DNA of 64,000 nt, taken from assembly GCF_014154935.1 (NCBI RefSeq), contig NZ_JACEHH010000015.1, forward strand, positions 62,001-126,000. The letters are read 5' to 3'. The DNA comes from Stieleria mannarensis. Lineage in GTDB: Bacteria; Planctomycetota; Planctomycetia; Pirellulales; Pirellulaceae. The translations under genes were made by a program, and so were the position numbers. Shown piece by piece: positions 1-8,563 of the stretch (position 1 is its first letter; every line of letters starts with the position of its first letter). The notes under the pieces are model-generated. The model did not search any database. It was given only the letters and a program-made list of their open reading frames with translations, and was not told the origin of the DNA.

Positions 1-1554
1 CGGGACGGTCGACAGCACCGTCCAGCGATGATCCCGCAACACCAGTGCCGCAAGGCCTGCGGAAACAGAAAACGTCATCGCCCATGTCCAAAGCCAGCCG
101 GCTGACGTCATCATCGGGATCAACAACGAGCCGCCGGCGAGCAACCCCAGCGACGCCATCACCGTCCCCGCGAGCGCCAGTTTCGGGCGTCGGCGGTCAG
201 CGACCAGCGATCCCGCCGCGGCCGCCAACAGCACGATGCCGGGAAGCGTCGACACGGCGATCCGCAACCAGCCGGCATCGAACGCACGCAACATGAACGC
301 GACATAGCCGGTGAGTACCGCCAAGCTAAACGTCGAGACGCCGATCACCAGCGCTCGACGCCACGACGCGTTCCCCTTCAGGCTTGATCTGCTTTGCCCC
401 TCGGCGTGACGTGGAATCAAGATCATGACCGCGGCGGCAACGGCCAATGACCCGGCATACACGATGACCCCGGCAGACACCTCCCAAGTGCGGACCGCCG
501 CGGGAACCAACGGCAGCACCGCAGCCGGACCGGCAACGCCGATTGTCATCGGCAGCGCGGCCGACGACCCGACCAACGCGCGACTGGAGTGCCAGATCAA
601 GGTCAGATAGATCGCGCCGGCCCCCAGGATCGACACGATCGTGATCGGATCGTTCAACAACACCGACGCGTTGTCGATACCGCCGGTCGACAATCCGGTC
701 AGGATTCCCAGCGGAACCAGCAGCGTCGCGATCACCAACGTCGCCCGGCTGGTGTCCTGCAACCGCCAACGAAATAGCGTGTACAACCCGGCGCCGAAGA
801 TCGCGGTGTTGCCGGTCAAAAAGATCAACGAGGGAATCACGCGGTGCATTTGCGTGATCGTCGTCCACAGACTCATCACCAAACCGATCGAACAGACGAC
901 GATCAGCACCCCCGCGATCAATTCCCCCCAACGGATGTTGTGTGCGGCCAAGAACTCGGCGAGCGATTGCCCCAGCGAGGCGCGTGGCGAGGTGACAACC
1001 GGCGCAGTAACAACCGGGCTGGTAGCAGGCTGGCTGGTGGCAGCCCGTTGATCGGAAGTCTCGGACGGGCCGGTGACGGCTGTCGCAGCGACGACGCTGG
1101 GCCGTGGCGCCAAAAATTCATCCAGCGTTTGCCGGCGCCCGGTCGCATCGGCGTGCGGCTGATCTTGCGGCGCCTGATCGGGCGTCTGATCGGGCGCCTG
1201 ATCGGGCGCCTGATCGGGCGCCTGATCCTCGGCGGAATTCGATCCAGCAGCAGGCGTCGCGGCGAGACCGGCCCCGGCTGTATCGCGTTTTGCCGGAATA
1301 CGCCACGCCACTTCGTCCAGTTCTTCGATCTTGCTGCTCAGCCGCCGTGCTTCGGCGGGGCTGATCAGCCGTTGCTCGGCCAGCCGGCTGATCACCCGCT
1401 CGGCCGCCCGGGCATCGTCGTTTCGGTCAACGATTTCCGGCGGACCGTCCGTCCCGGCGATCGCCCGATACAGTGCCGCCAGGGCCAGCCAGGAGAGATG
1501 CCCGACCAGCGTGACAATGATCCAGACGATCGTGAGTGCAATAAAAACAGACAT
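1..1554 (-). CDS. Large multi-pass membrane protein of unknown function (partial, C-terminus outside window)
   Basis: An open leftward frame starts at ATG 1554 and runs off the window edge without a stop (518 codons seen). Residues 1-28 form a hydrophobic N-terminal segment (MSVFIALTIVWIIVT...). A charged stretch containing DDARAAERVISRLAEQ follows. Next is a low-complexity linker with about five DQAP/DQTP units. After that comes a run of hydrophobic helices beginning near ELIAGVLIVVCSIGLVMS and continuing to the edge, at least eight of them. I recognise no catalytic motif. The layout (one anchor, a Pro/Ala/Gln linker, then a multi-helix core) resembles large hypothetical membrane proteins of planctomycetes, but that is family-level impression only. 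Function is unknown. Confidence 0.8.
   Translation of the reverse strand, partial: MSVFIALTIVWIIVTLVGHLSWLALAALYRAIAGTDGPPEIVDRNDDARAAERVISRLAEQRLISPAEARRLSSKIEELDEVAWRIPAKRDTAGAGLAATPAAGSNSAEDQAPDQAPDQAPDQTPDQAPQDQPHADATGRRQTLDEFLAPRPSVVAATAVTGPSETSDQRAATSQPATSPVVTAPVVTSPRASLGQSLAEFLAAHNIRWGELIAGVLIVVCSIGLVMSLWTTITQMHRVIPSLIFLTGNTAIFGAGLYTLFRWRLQDTSRATLVIATLLVPLGILTGLSTGGIDNASVLLNDPITIVSILGAGAIYLTLIWHSSRALVGSSAALPMTIGVAGPAAVLPLVPAAVRTWEVSAGVIVYAGSLAVAAAVMILIPRHAEGQSRSSLKGNASWRRALVIGVSTFSLAVLTGYVAFMLRAFDAGWLRIAVSTLPGIVLLAAAAGSLVADRRRPKLALAGTVMASLGLLAGGSLLIPMMTSAGWLWTWAMTFSVSAGLAALVLRDHRWTVLSTVP
1174..1229 (-). repeat. 12-bp in-frame tandem repeat coding for DQAP units
   Basis: About four and a half copies of ctgatcgggcgc lie head to tail inside the linker of the partial membrane protein. 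The 12-bp period keeps the frame and yields repeated Asp-Gln-Ala-Pro. This is typical slippage-prone linker DNA. Confidence 0.9.
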
Positions 1555-1885
1555 CGCGGTGGGGCTCGACGGTACCGTGGAAGCAAAAACGTTGCTTACA
1601 GGGTGGAAGGAGCCCACTTTTCCACGCCGATTACCCCTATTTCATACGCTTTTCTTCCCAGGGATGCGAATTCTGACCGTTGGAGATTTCACCGCGGTGG
1701 TTTTCGCAGTGGTTTTCGCAGTGGTTTTCGCGGTCTAGGAGGGAACGCCCTCGCTGGGGGCGTGTTCCCCGTGGGTCTGGCGATCAAGGGAATCTTGGGA
1801 CGATTGAAACCACGGATGGCAAAGCGTACCCGCGGATGAAAATCAGCAGCAAATCGGTGGGCACGCATCGCATGCCGGAGGTCCA
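1555..1885. other. Intergenic region with a short 12-bp tandem repeat
   Basis: This 331-bp stretch separates the partial membrane protein gene (starting leftward) from the end of the nuclease-like gene. It holds three head-to-tail copies of gtggttttcgca at 1697-1731. I see no gene, RNA or clear promoter in it. Confidence 0.6.
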
Positions 1886-2548
1886 CTACGCGGCGCGGTA
1901 GAGGATGCCGGATCGGTTGCGTCCGATCGGCTCGATCGCCTGGGTGTGTTTGAGCACGTAGGCGATTTTTTGGGCGAACCAGCGTGGTCGTCCCGTCACC
2001 CGCGCGATGTCTTCGGTCGTAAACGAGTCGCAATCGCGATCGAGCCCGACCATTTCAAACAGGTCTTCGGCGCTGCGAAGCTCGATCGTCGATTCGATCC
2101 GCTCCAGTGAGACATCCGTCACGCGGTAATCTTTGCGCCAGCGACGTCGGTGACGGCGACTGGGGACACGCGTTTGTTCCACATGAATCAGGGCCAGTTC
2201 CAAGATCAGGTTCTGGTGCGGAAAGACGCGTGTGAAGTAGATCAAATCTTCGAACAGATCCAACGTGTCGCCACGTTTGGGGCTCAACCGCCGCGAGGTG
2301 ACTTTGCCCCGTGCGTTTTTTTTCTTCGCGATCCGGGTTCTCAGGATGATCGGTTTGACCACCCGGACGGTGTGGCGATCAAGCAGGGCACGGATCTTGG
2401 TTTTGATCGCCGACAGCGACGCGCACTGCACTTCGATCAATTCATCGCTTCGCACTGCATCAATCCGGTAACGCCCGACGACCACTTCGGTTTGTGAGGC
2501 GTCACAGGCGTAGTGGAGTTTCAGTTGTTGATGCAGCGACGTTTCCAC
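1886..2548 (-). CDS. Conserved hypothetical protein, candidate PD-(D/E)XK nuclease-like fold
   Basis: This is a 220-residue protein starting with GTG. Its start shares one base with the pyrE stop (TAG/GTG), so the two are probably translationally coupled. The N-terminal third has hydrophobic strands carrying D30 and, nine residues later, E39-V-Q41 (RYRID...LIEVQ), then K65 in VVKPI. This spacing resembles the D...(D/E)-x-(K/Q) core of PD-(D/E)XK nucleases. A basic centre (RRHRRRWRK) follows. The C-terminal part (FTTEDIARVTGRPRWFAQ) looks like a winged-helix or HTH unit. I believe similar proteins occur widely in planctomycetes as hypotheticals; nuclease activity is an inference from the motif pattern. 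It could equally be a catalytically dead member of that fold. Confidence 0.75.
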   Translation of the reverse strand: METSLHQQLKLHYACDASQTEVVVGRYRIDAVRSDELIEVQCASLSAIKTKIRALLDRHTVRVVKPIILRTRIAKKKNARGKVTSRRLSPKRGDTLDLFEDLIYFTRVFPHQNLILELALIHVEQTRVPSRRHRRRWRKDYRVTDVSLERIESTIELRSAEDLFEMVGLDRDCDSFTTEDIARVTGRPRWFAQKIAYVLKHTQAIEPIGRNRSGILYRAA

Positions 2549-3105
2549 TATTCCGGCTCGATCCCGAAGTCACGAATGGTGGTCAACGTTTTGAGTTTCA
2601 ATCCGCGGGCGGCAAACGCGGCTTCTCCGCCGGCCAATCGGTCGATGATACCGATGACTTCGCGGACCTTTAAACCGAATGCTTCGGCCGCCTCGACCGC
2701 CTTGAGTGCGCTGCCGCCGCTGGTGATGACGTCTTCAACGATCACCACTTCCTGCCCGGGCTGGACCGGCCCTTCGACCTGTTTGCCCATGCCGTGACCC
2801 TTGGGTTCTTTGCGGACCATGAACCCTTTGAGTGGCAAATCCTGTTGGCCGGCGATCGTGACGATCGCCGCGGTGATCGGGTCGGCACCGATCGCCATGC
2901 CGCCGACAGCGGCCGGCAGGGGACCAGAGGCTTGGATTTCGGCGAGCATTCCTGCGGCGACCAGACCGGCACCCTTGGGGTGCAAGGTGATCCGCCGGCA
3001 ATCCAGATAATAAGATGCCTTTTTGCCACTGGCCAAAGTGAACTCGCCGCGTTGGAGCGCTTCGCTGCCCAACAGATCAATCAATGCTTGTTTGCTGTAT
3101 GTCAT
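2548..3105 (-). CDS. pyrE: Orotate phosphoribosyltransferase
   Basis: It transfers phosphoribose from PRPP to orotate to give OMP, step five of de novo pyrimidine synthesis, in the cytosol. The 185-residue protein has the diagnostic PRPP-binding motif VVIVEDVITSGGS at residues 120-132. It also has the FTLASGKKASYYLD start typical of PyrE and the catalytic-loop pattern KGFMVRKEPKGHG near residue 100. I chose the ATG at 3105 because the protein then begins at the conserved MTYSKQALIDLL; the frame is open 30 codons further upstream but that extension is not family-like. Its stop overlaps the next leftward gene by one base. No other pyr gene is in the window. Confidence 0.96.
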   Translation of the reverse strand: MTYSKQALIDLLGSEALQRGEFTLASGKKASYYLDCRRITLHPKGAGLVAAGMLAEIQASGPLPAAVGGMAIGADPITAAIVTIAGQQDLPLKGFMVRKEPKGHGMGKQVEGPVQPGQEVVIVEDVITSGGSALKAVEAAEAFGLKVREVIGIIDRLAGGEAAFAARGLKLKTLTTIRDFGIEPE

Positions 3106-3207
3106 GCCATGAATCCCTACGTTTCGGAATGTTTCATCAACGCCGGATTTTCGGTCGCGGAACTCGCCGAAATCATCAGGAGGATGAATCATCAAAGCAT
3201 GGCATTG

Positions 3208-4545
3208 TTATCGGCGAATCGTGACAGAGGAACCCTGGCTAAGAATCCCATAAACGTCGTCGGCGTAGTCCCCGGCGACACTGATGCAGCCGTTTTGGGT
3301 GGGCTGGACGGTGTTCGGACTGCCGTGGATGCTGATTTGTCCCCCCAGATCCAACCACATCTTGCCGTAGGGGTTGTCGGGGCTGCCGGCCGGGATCGGA
3401 ACGCCCGATCGGTCGTAGTAGACGTGCGACGTTTGTTTCTCTTGGACGGTGTAGGTCCCGGGAGTCGGGGTCGGATCGTTGCCGACACCGATTTCGAATC
3501 GGCCCGCATACAGGTCGCCCAAAAACAGCGTCAATTGCTGCCCCGTCAAGTCGACTTCGGCTCGAAACGGCCCGCGAACCATCTTCAATTCCGTTCCCGG
3601 AAGCACCATGACCGGATCTTCCACGCCGTTGATATTGGCCAGCAATTGCGGCGGGACGTCGTATTCTTTGGCGATCTGCACCAGGTCTTCGCTGGCGGTC
3701 ACGCGGCGGGGCGGTTCCAGCAGGTGGCGGCGCGAATAAATCACTTCGCGGGCCAGCGGATCGAGCCGGCTGAGCAATTGTCGGCGTTGGTCCTCGGACA
3801 GATCCGGCATCCCGTAAAAGACACTCAACGTCGCCAGGGCCTCTTTCAATTGGCCTTTGGCGAACATCGCGTCGGCGGTCGCAATCGCATTGATCAGCCC
3901 ACGGTTTTCGCGGGGGTTCGGGTTATCACCGAGTGCCTCGGTCGCCGTCGACGGCGACTCGTCGGTCATCGTGAATCCGGTTCCGCCAGCGTTAAACGCG
4001 GACCCACGCGACGGATCAAACGTCGATGCCGCATCGGAAGGGTCCGGCATGCGGAACTCACCCGGCGTGGAGGCGTAGGAGTCGGCCGGACCGGGCGTCA
4101 CGCCGGGAACGCCCGGTTCGACCGCCGGCAGTTTGGTGATGGTGTTGGCGACCGCGGTTTGGCGATCGTCGGAGGGTTCCAATTTGGGCGGCAAGTCCGC
4201 GAACGAACTTCCAAACGTTCCGGGATTGGAAAACGTTGGCGACGCCGCTGCAGCCGTTGCCGTCGACGCAGGATTCGGTGTCGGCGATGGGGCCGGCGAA
4301 CTGGCCGAGTCGGCAGCCGGTGATCCTTGAGACGGCGAAAGAACGCCCGCCGGCGGTTCGTCCAATTGCAACCCGGTGGCGACCGCTGCATCGGTCCCAA
4401 AGGCTCCACTGCCCGCGTCCTCAATCACCAAGATGTCCTCGATCTCATCGGGCAGCGGCTCCGGTGGAGTGGTCAAGGAGACATAACCGCCGTACAGGAC
4501 GGTGAGCATCAATACGACGATGGCGGCAGTTTTTATCGTTTGCAC
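3208..4545 (-). CDS. L,D-transpeptidase (YkuD domain) with LysM-like domain and N-terminal anchor
   Basis: This 445-residue envelope protein probably cross-links or anchors peptidoglycan in the periplasm. Start is GTG 4545, because GGAGGA lies five bases upstream at 4551-4556. Residues 5-25 form a membrane anchor (AAIVVLMLTVLYGGYVSL). A long Pro/Ser/Ala-rich linker follows, then a LysM-like segment (DLVQIAKEYDVPPQLLANIN) ending in PGTELKMV. The C-terminal YkuD domain begins near FRAEVDLTGQQLTLFL. Catalytic candidates are H407 in ISIHGSP and C420 in QNGCISV. The usual His before GC and Arg after GC(I/V) are Asn and Ser here. The presence of such an enzyme fits the now accepted peptidoglycan wall of planctomycetes. 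Confidence 0.9.
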   Translation of the reverse strand: MQTIKTAAIVVLMLTVLYGGYVSLTTPPEPLPDEIEDILVIEDAGSGAFGTDAAVATGLQLDEPPAGVLSPSQGSPAADSASSPAPSPTPNPASTATAAAASPTFSNPGTFGSSFADLPPKLEPSDDRQTAVANTITKLPAVEPGVPGVTPGPADSYASTPGEFRMPDPSDAASTFDPSRGSAFNAGGTGFTMTDESPSTATEALGDNPNPRENRGLINAIATADAMFAKGQLKEALATLSVFYGMPDLSEDQRRQLLSRLDPLAREVIYSRRHLLEPPRRVTASEDLVQIAKEYDVPPQLLANINGVEDPVMVLPGTELKMVRGPFRAEVDLTGQQLTLFLGDLYAGRFEIGVGNDPTPTPGTYTVQEKQTSHVYYDRSGVPIPAGSPDNPYGKMWLDLGGQISIHGSPNTVQPTQNGCISVAGDYADDVYGILSQGSSVTIRR

Positions 4546-4550
4546 GACAG

Positions 4551-4556
4551 TCCTCC
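4551..4556 (-). promoter_or_regulatory. Shine-Dalgarno site that fixes the L,D-transpeptidase start
   Basis: GGAGGA on the minus strand lies five bases before GTG 4545. It argues against the longer frame opening at 4593. Strong sites like this are uncommon in this window. Confidence 0.7.
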
Positions 4557-5016
4557 GTGACGGATTCGTGCGAAGAATCAAGCGGGTTAACAATCAAGAG
4601 TCACGTCTAGTCAAATCTTCACGACCGTTTCCAGGTCAGTTTGAAAGAATTCAATTCCAGCATCGCCGAATCGACGGCCCGCCAGACGCCCCCGCATAGA
4701 CGTGCCGATGCCGCGCCGTTGAGCAGGGCGGTGCGACCGTGCGCGTGATTCGCGCTGGGGGGCACGTCCATCCGGCACGCCGACACGAACAATTCTACAT
4801 GCTAAGGGGTATTTTACTGGCCTTCGCCATGGCCTGTGGCAAAGAGGGGCGTCGAATTTCCGCCAAGTGCTGACAGGGGTGCGGATTGGCGCGGCGGTTG
4901 CGTGCGGTGGTGACCCGGCCGGCGATGACAGATCGGCCACCGAGATTCGTAGGCGGCGATCTCGACCAACGATTCCCCCCGGTTCCAACTCCACACGGTT
5001 CTGGTTGCCGCCTGAT
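4557..5016. other. Divergent intergenic region upstream of the redox operon
   Basis: About 460 bp lie between the leftward L,D-transpeptidase and the rightward flavoprotein, so promoters for both should be here. The frame of the flavoprotein is open back to 4867, so part of this could be coding if an earlier start is used. I see no clear promoter boxes or operators by eye. Confidence 0.5.
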
Positions 5017-7065
5017 ATGGTTGCCGCGTTAAACGCCCCGCTTGCCAATCGCCAGCATGTCCGTCCGACGGTCTCGGACGCCGATGGCGCGACGAAACAA
5101 CGCCCGCGTTTGTTGATCGTCGGTGGCGGGATGGCAGGATTCGGCCTTTGCGATCGATTGGTCCGCAGCGGCGCGATCCATGAGTACGACGTCACGATCA
5201 TCGGCGATGAACCCCAACCGGCGTACGATCGCGTTAATCTGTCCAGCTATTTTTCGGGGCGTTCGGCGGAGGATTTGTTGCTCGCGCCGCGGGACTGGTA
5301 TCAACAACATCGCATCGAACTCAAAACAGGCCGTCGAATCGAGCGGATCGATCGCGACCGGCAATGCGTCGTCGACAACGAAGGCTCGGTTTACGGCTAC
5401 GACCAGCTGGTCTTGGCGACCGGGTCCCACGCCTTTGTGCCCCCGATCGAGGGTTGTGACAGCGAAGGCGTGTTTGTCTACCGCACGATCGCCGACTTGG
5501 AAGCGATCCGCGAGCACTGTGCGTCGCGAAACGTGCGTCGCGGCGGGGTGATCGGTGGCGGCTTGCTGGGCCTGGAAGCTGCCAAGATTCTGATGGACCT
5601 GGGGCTTTCGGTCAGCGTGATCGAGATGGCACCGGGTTTGATGCCGCGGCAATTGGATGCCGACGCGGCGGGACTGTTGAAACAGAAGATCCAAGATCTT
5701 GGCGTAGAGATCCAACTCGTGCGCCGCACCGAATCGATTCGCGTCGTCGATGAACAAATCCAAGTCCGGTTTGCCAACGCCAGCGATCTGAATGTCGATT
5801 TGCTGGTCATCGCCGCCGGAGTCCGCCCCAACGACACGTTGGCAGAGTCGGCGGGGATTGAAATCGGCCCCCGACGCGGCGTGAAGGTCGACCAGCGATT
5901 GCAGACCAGCGATCCGAACATCTACGCGATCGGCGAGTGCGCTTCGTTTGGCGACCACGTCTTCGGGCTGGCGGCACCGTGCTTTCGCATGGCCGACGTG
6001 TTGGCCCAGCGATTGGCCGGAAAACAGGTGACGTTCAACGGAGCCGACGAATCGGCCGAACTGAAATTGATGGGGGTCCAGGTCGCGACGTTGGGTTTGG
6101 CGATCGGAGAATCGCCCGGCGGAAACGTGGTCACGCATCACGATGAATCGGGCTATCGAAAACTGTTGACCGAGCGTGGCAGGATTGTCGGTGCATCCTG
6201 TGTCGGTCCCTGGGATGAGCTGCCACAGATCCGTCAAGCGATCGCTAAACAGGCCCGGTTATGGCCGTGGCAACGCAAACGATTCTTGCAAACCGGTTCC
6301 CCGTGGTCTCCCGGCGGCGCGATGCCCGTCACCCACTGGCCGGCCGACGCGGTCGTGTGTTCGTGCTTGTCGGTCAGCAAATCGACCATCGTCCAGGCGA
6401 TCGACGACGGCGCTGGAGAGGTCGATCAGATCGCGCAGGTCTGTGGCGCGTCGACGGCCTGCGGCAGCTGTCGCGGTTTGGTTGCGGAGCTGGCCGGCGG
6501 CGCGGTCGAACCGGTCGTGGTTCCCGGCGCAAGGGCCATGCTGGCGGCCAGCGTGATGGCGCTCGTTGCCACACTGGCTTGGTTGATCCTGCCACCGATT
6601 CCCCTGACCGAGAGCGTGCAATCATCTTGGCGCACGATCGAAACCGTCTACAGGGGCAATCTGGGACGCCAACTCAGCGGTTTCACCTTGGTCGGTTTGA
6701 CGGCCCTGGGTTTGGTCTTTTCACTGCGCAAACGCGTCGCCTGGTTCCGCTGGGGATCCTACGGCTTTTGGCGCGCCGCACACGGGGTGCTTGGCATGGC
6801 CGTCTTGATGGGCGTCGCCGTTCACACGGGCATGCGGCTGGGGCACAACCTGAATTTCTTGTTGGGCGTTTGCTTCTTGTCCGCCGCGGCACTGGGCGCC
6901 GTGGCGGGGATTGCCAGCAGTTTGGAAAGCCGGGCGGCGGGAAACCTGGGGATGTGGATTCGTCGCTGGCGGCCGCGGCTCAGTCGCATCCACCTGTGGG
7001 TCACATGGCCGCTGCCGATTCTGATCGCCCTTCACGTGCTCGGTTTTTATTGGTTTCGCGATTGA
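5017..7065 (+). CDS. FAD/NAD(P)-dependent oxidoreductase fused to BFD-like [2Fe-2S] domain and membrane b-haem-like domain
   Basis: A 682-residue three-part fusion. Residues 30-430 are a NirB/rubredoxin-reductase-like flavoprotein: FAD motif VGGGMAG at 35-41, a second dinucleotide motif GVIGGGLLGLEA near 178-189, and the C-terminal FAD motif IYAIGECA. Residues 446-500 are a BFD-like [2Fe-2S] domain with C448-x-C450 and C482-x2-C485, plus an extra C476. Residues 508-681 contain about five membrane helices. Histidines in or beside helices (AAHGV, AVHTG, RIHLW, ALHVLG) could bind b-haem, as in cytochrome b561/ferric reductase-like domains. Electrons would go from NAD(P)H to FAD to Fe-S to haem b, and on to the cytochrome encoded 2 bp downstream. 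ATG 5017 is chosen because the family-like sequence begins soon after; the frame opens earlier at 4867. Confidence 0.88.
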   Translation: MVAALNAPLANRQHVRPTVSDADGATKQRPRLLIVGGGMAGFGLCDRLVRSGAIHEYDVTIIGDEPQPAYDRVNLSSYFSGRSAEDLLLAPRDWYQQHRIELKTGRRIERIDRDRQCVVDNEGSVYGYDQLVLATGSHAFVPPIEGCDSEGVFVYRTIADLEAIREHCASRNVRRGGVIGGGLLGLEAAKILMDLGLSVSVIEMAPGLMPRQLDADAAGLLKQKIQDLGVEIQLVRRTESIRVVDEQIQVRFANASDLNVDLLVIAAGVRPNDTLAESAGIEIGPRRGVKVDQRLQTSDPNIYAIGECASFGDHVFGLAAPCFRMADVLAQRLAGKQVTFNGADESAELKLMGVQVATLGLAIGESPGGNVVTHHDESGYRKLLTERGRIVGASCVGPWDELPQIRQAIAKQARLWPWQRKRFLQTGSPWSPGGAMPVTHWPADAVVCSCLSVSKSTIVQAIDDGAGEVDQIAQVCGASTACGSCRGLVAELAGGAVEPVVVPGARAMLAASVMALVATLAWLILPPIPLTESVQSSWRTIETVYRGNLGRQLSGFTLVGLTALGLVFSLRKRVAWFRWGSYGFWRAAHGVLGMAVLMGVAVHTGMRLGHNLNFLLGVCFLSAAALGAVAGIASSLESRAAGNLGMWIRRWRPRLSRIHLWVTWPLPILIALHVLGFYWFRD

Positions 7066-7067
7066 GC

Positions 7068-8501
7068 ATGATGATTCAACTGAAACCGATCTGGAACGCG
7101 TTTCGCGAATCCCCGCACGGGCCGAAATGGTTGACGTGGGCGGCGATCAATCTGTCGATCGCGGCGTACTTCGGCTACGGATTGGTCGCTCCGGCATCGA
7201 GTCACAAAACGGTCTGGCTGCCCGGGGAAACCACTCACGGCCACTACCAGATCGAATTGGATTGCAACGCCTGTCATGATCCCGGGCGATCGTCAGAGGG
7301 ACCGAGCAGTTCGGACGTCATGCAAGATGCCTGCATTCGTTGTCACGGCGAGCAACTGGACCTTGCCAAGGACACTCATCCGGCAAAGAAGTTCCGCGAC
7401 CCGACCAACGCGGAACGGCTGAAGATCCTGGACGCACAAAACTGTTTGACCTGTCACCAGGAACACGCCCCCGAGCAAACGCTCGCGATGGGGCTGACCA
7501 TGCCGGCGGATTATTGTTGGCATTGCCATCAAGAAGTCGCCGATTCGCGGCCCAGCCACCGCGGCATGGCCTATGACAGTTGTGCGACCGCTGGATGTCA
7601 CAACTACCACGACAACCGCGCGCTGTACGAAAAATATCTCGACGATCACCACGGCCAAAGCGACCATTTAGAACTTGCCGCGTTGCCACGGCGTTCGACC
7701 GCGGAAACGCTTTCGGGTGCCATTCGCGTCCAAGAGCCGCTGGCAGTTGCAGATGCCGATCACCCACCGTCGTGGACGACCGACGACAGTTTGCTCAACG
7801 ATTGGGCGACAACGGCGCACGCCATGGCCGGCGTCAACTGCTCGCACTGTCACCGCGGCGACGGTGATTCCACCAGCGACGATGGGGCGTGGTCCGAGCA
7901 AGTCGCGATGGAACGTTGCCGGCAGTGCCATCAGCGGCAGGTCGAAAGCTTCATGACCGGCAAACACGGCATGCGATTGGCCGCCGGGTTGTCCCCGATG
8001 ACGCCCGAACAAGCGCGTCTGCCGATGCACGCCGGTCAAGCCCACGCGGAACTCGACTGCAGCGCCTGCCACAGCGGGCATCGCTTTGACACACCATTTG
8101 CCGCCACCGATGCCTGTCTGCGGTGTCACGCCGACGACCATTCATTGGCCTACGGCGACAGTTCGCACGCGGCACTATGGCGCGAGGAATTGGCCGGCAA
8201 TGGTCCGGCCGGCAGCGGCGTTTCCTGTGCGACGTGTCACCTGCCGCGACTGGACGGTGATTCCGGGATTTGGGTCAATCACGACCAAAACGCGAATTTG
8301 CGTCCGAACGAAACGATGGCGCGCCAGGTCTGCACACATTGCCACGGACTGGAGTACTCGCTGAGCGCGTTGGCCGACCCGCAGTCGGTTGCGTCCTGCT
8401 TCGCCGAGGCCCCGACAGAGCGAATCAAAAGTGTGCAGATGGCGCATGAATGGTTCCAGCAGCAAGAGGCCAAACGGGCCGCGCGGCGGAACAACCGCTG
8501 A
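7068..8501 (+). CDS. Membrane-anchored 11-haem cytochrome c
   Basis: This 477-residue protein starts at ATG 7068, two bases after the flavoprotein stop. An N-terminal membrane anchor (NLSIAAYFGYGLVAP, about residues 27-45) places the rest in the periplasm. I count ten CxxCH motifs: CNACH, CIRCH, CLTCH, CWHCH, CSHCH, CRQCH, CSACH, CLRCH, CATCH and CTHCH. There is one wider CATAGCH (Cx4CH) between the fourth and fifth, giving 11 potential haems. Extra histidines are plentiful for bis-His ligation. The architecture is like NapC/NrfH or cytochrome c3-type electron carriers but larger. I do not recognise a catalytic nitrite or sulfite reductase signature. It is the likely electron acceptor for the upstream fusion. 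The substrate is unknown. Confidence 0.9.
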   Translation: MMIQLKPIWNAFRESPHGPKWLTWAAINLSIAAYFGYGLVAPASSHKTVWLPGETTHGHYQIELDCNACHDPGRSSEGPSSSDVMQDACIRCHGEQLDLAKDTHPAKKFRDPTNAERLKILDAQNCLTCHQEHAPEQTLAMGLTMPADYCWHCHQEVADSRPSHRGMAYDSCATAGCHNYHDNRALYEKYLDDHHGQSDHLELAALPRRSTAETLSGAIRVQEPLAVADADHPPSWTTDDSLLNDWATTAHAMAGVNCSHCHRGDGDSTSDDGAWSEQVAMERCRQCHQRQVESFMTGKHGMRLAAGLSPMTPEQARLPMHAGQAHAELDCSACHSGHRFDTPFAATDACLRCHADDHSLAYGDSSHAALWREELAGNGPAGSGVSCATCHLPRLDGDSGIWVNHDQNANLRPNETMARQVCTHCHGLEYSLSALADPQSVASCFAEAPTERIKSVQMAHEWFQQQEAKRAARRNNR

Positions 8502-8563
8502 TCCGAACCACTGAACGATCGATGTTTTCTTTTCTTTGCCACTTGTACCAAGAGATTGATCTG

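Noticed and set aside
2794-4323. A 509-codon open frame on the plus strand
   Set aside because: It is antisense to pyrE and the L,D-transpeptidase gene, both of which have clear family motifs.
5029-6237. A 402-codon open frame on the minus strand
   Set aside because: It is antisense to the flavoprotein gene, whose FAD and NAD motifs are unmistakable.
6261-7067. Upstream extension of the multihaem cytochrome frame
   Set aside because: The frame is open back to 6261, but that part overlaps the flavoprotein in another frame and gives an Arg/Gly-rich sequence; ATG 7068 starts a proper anchor segment.
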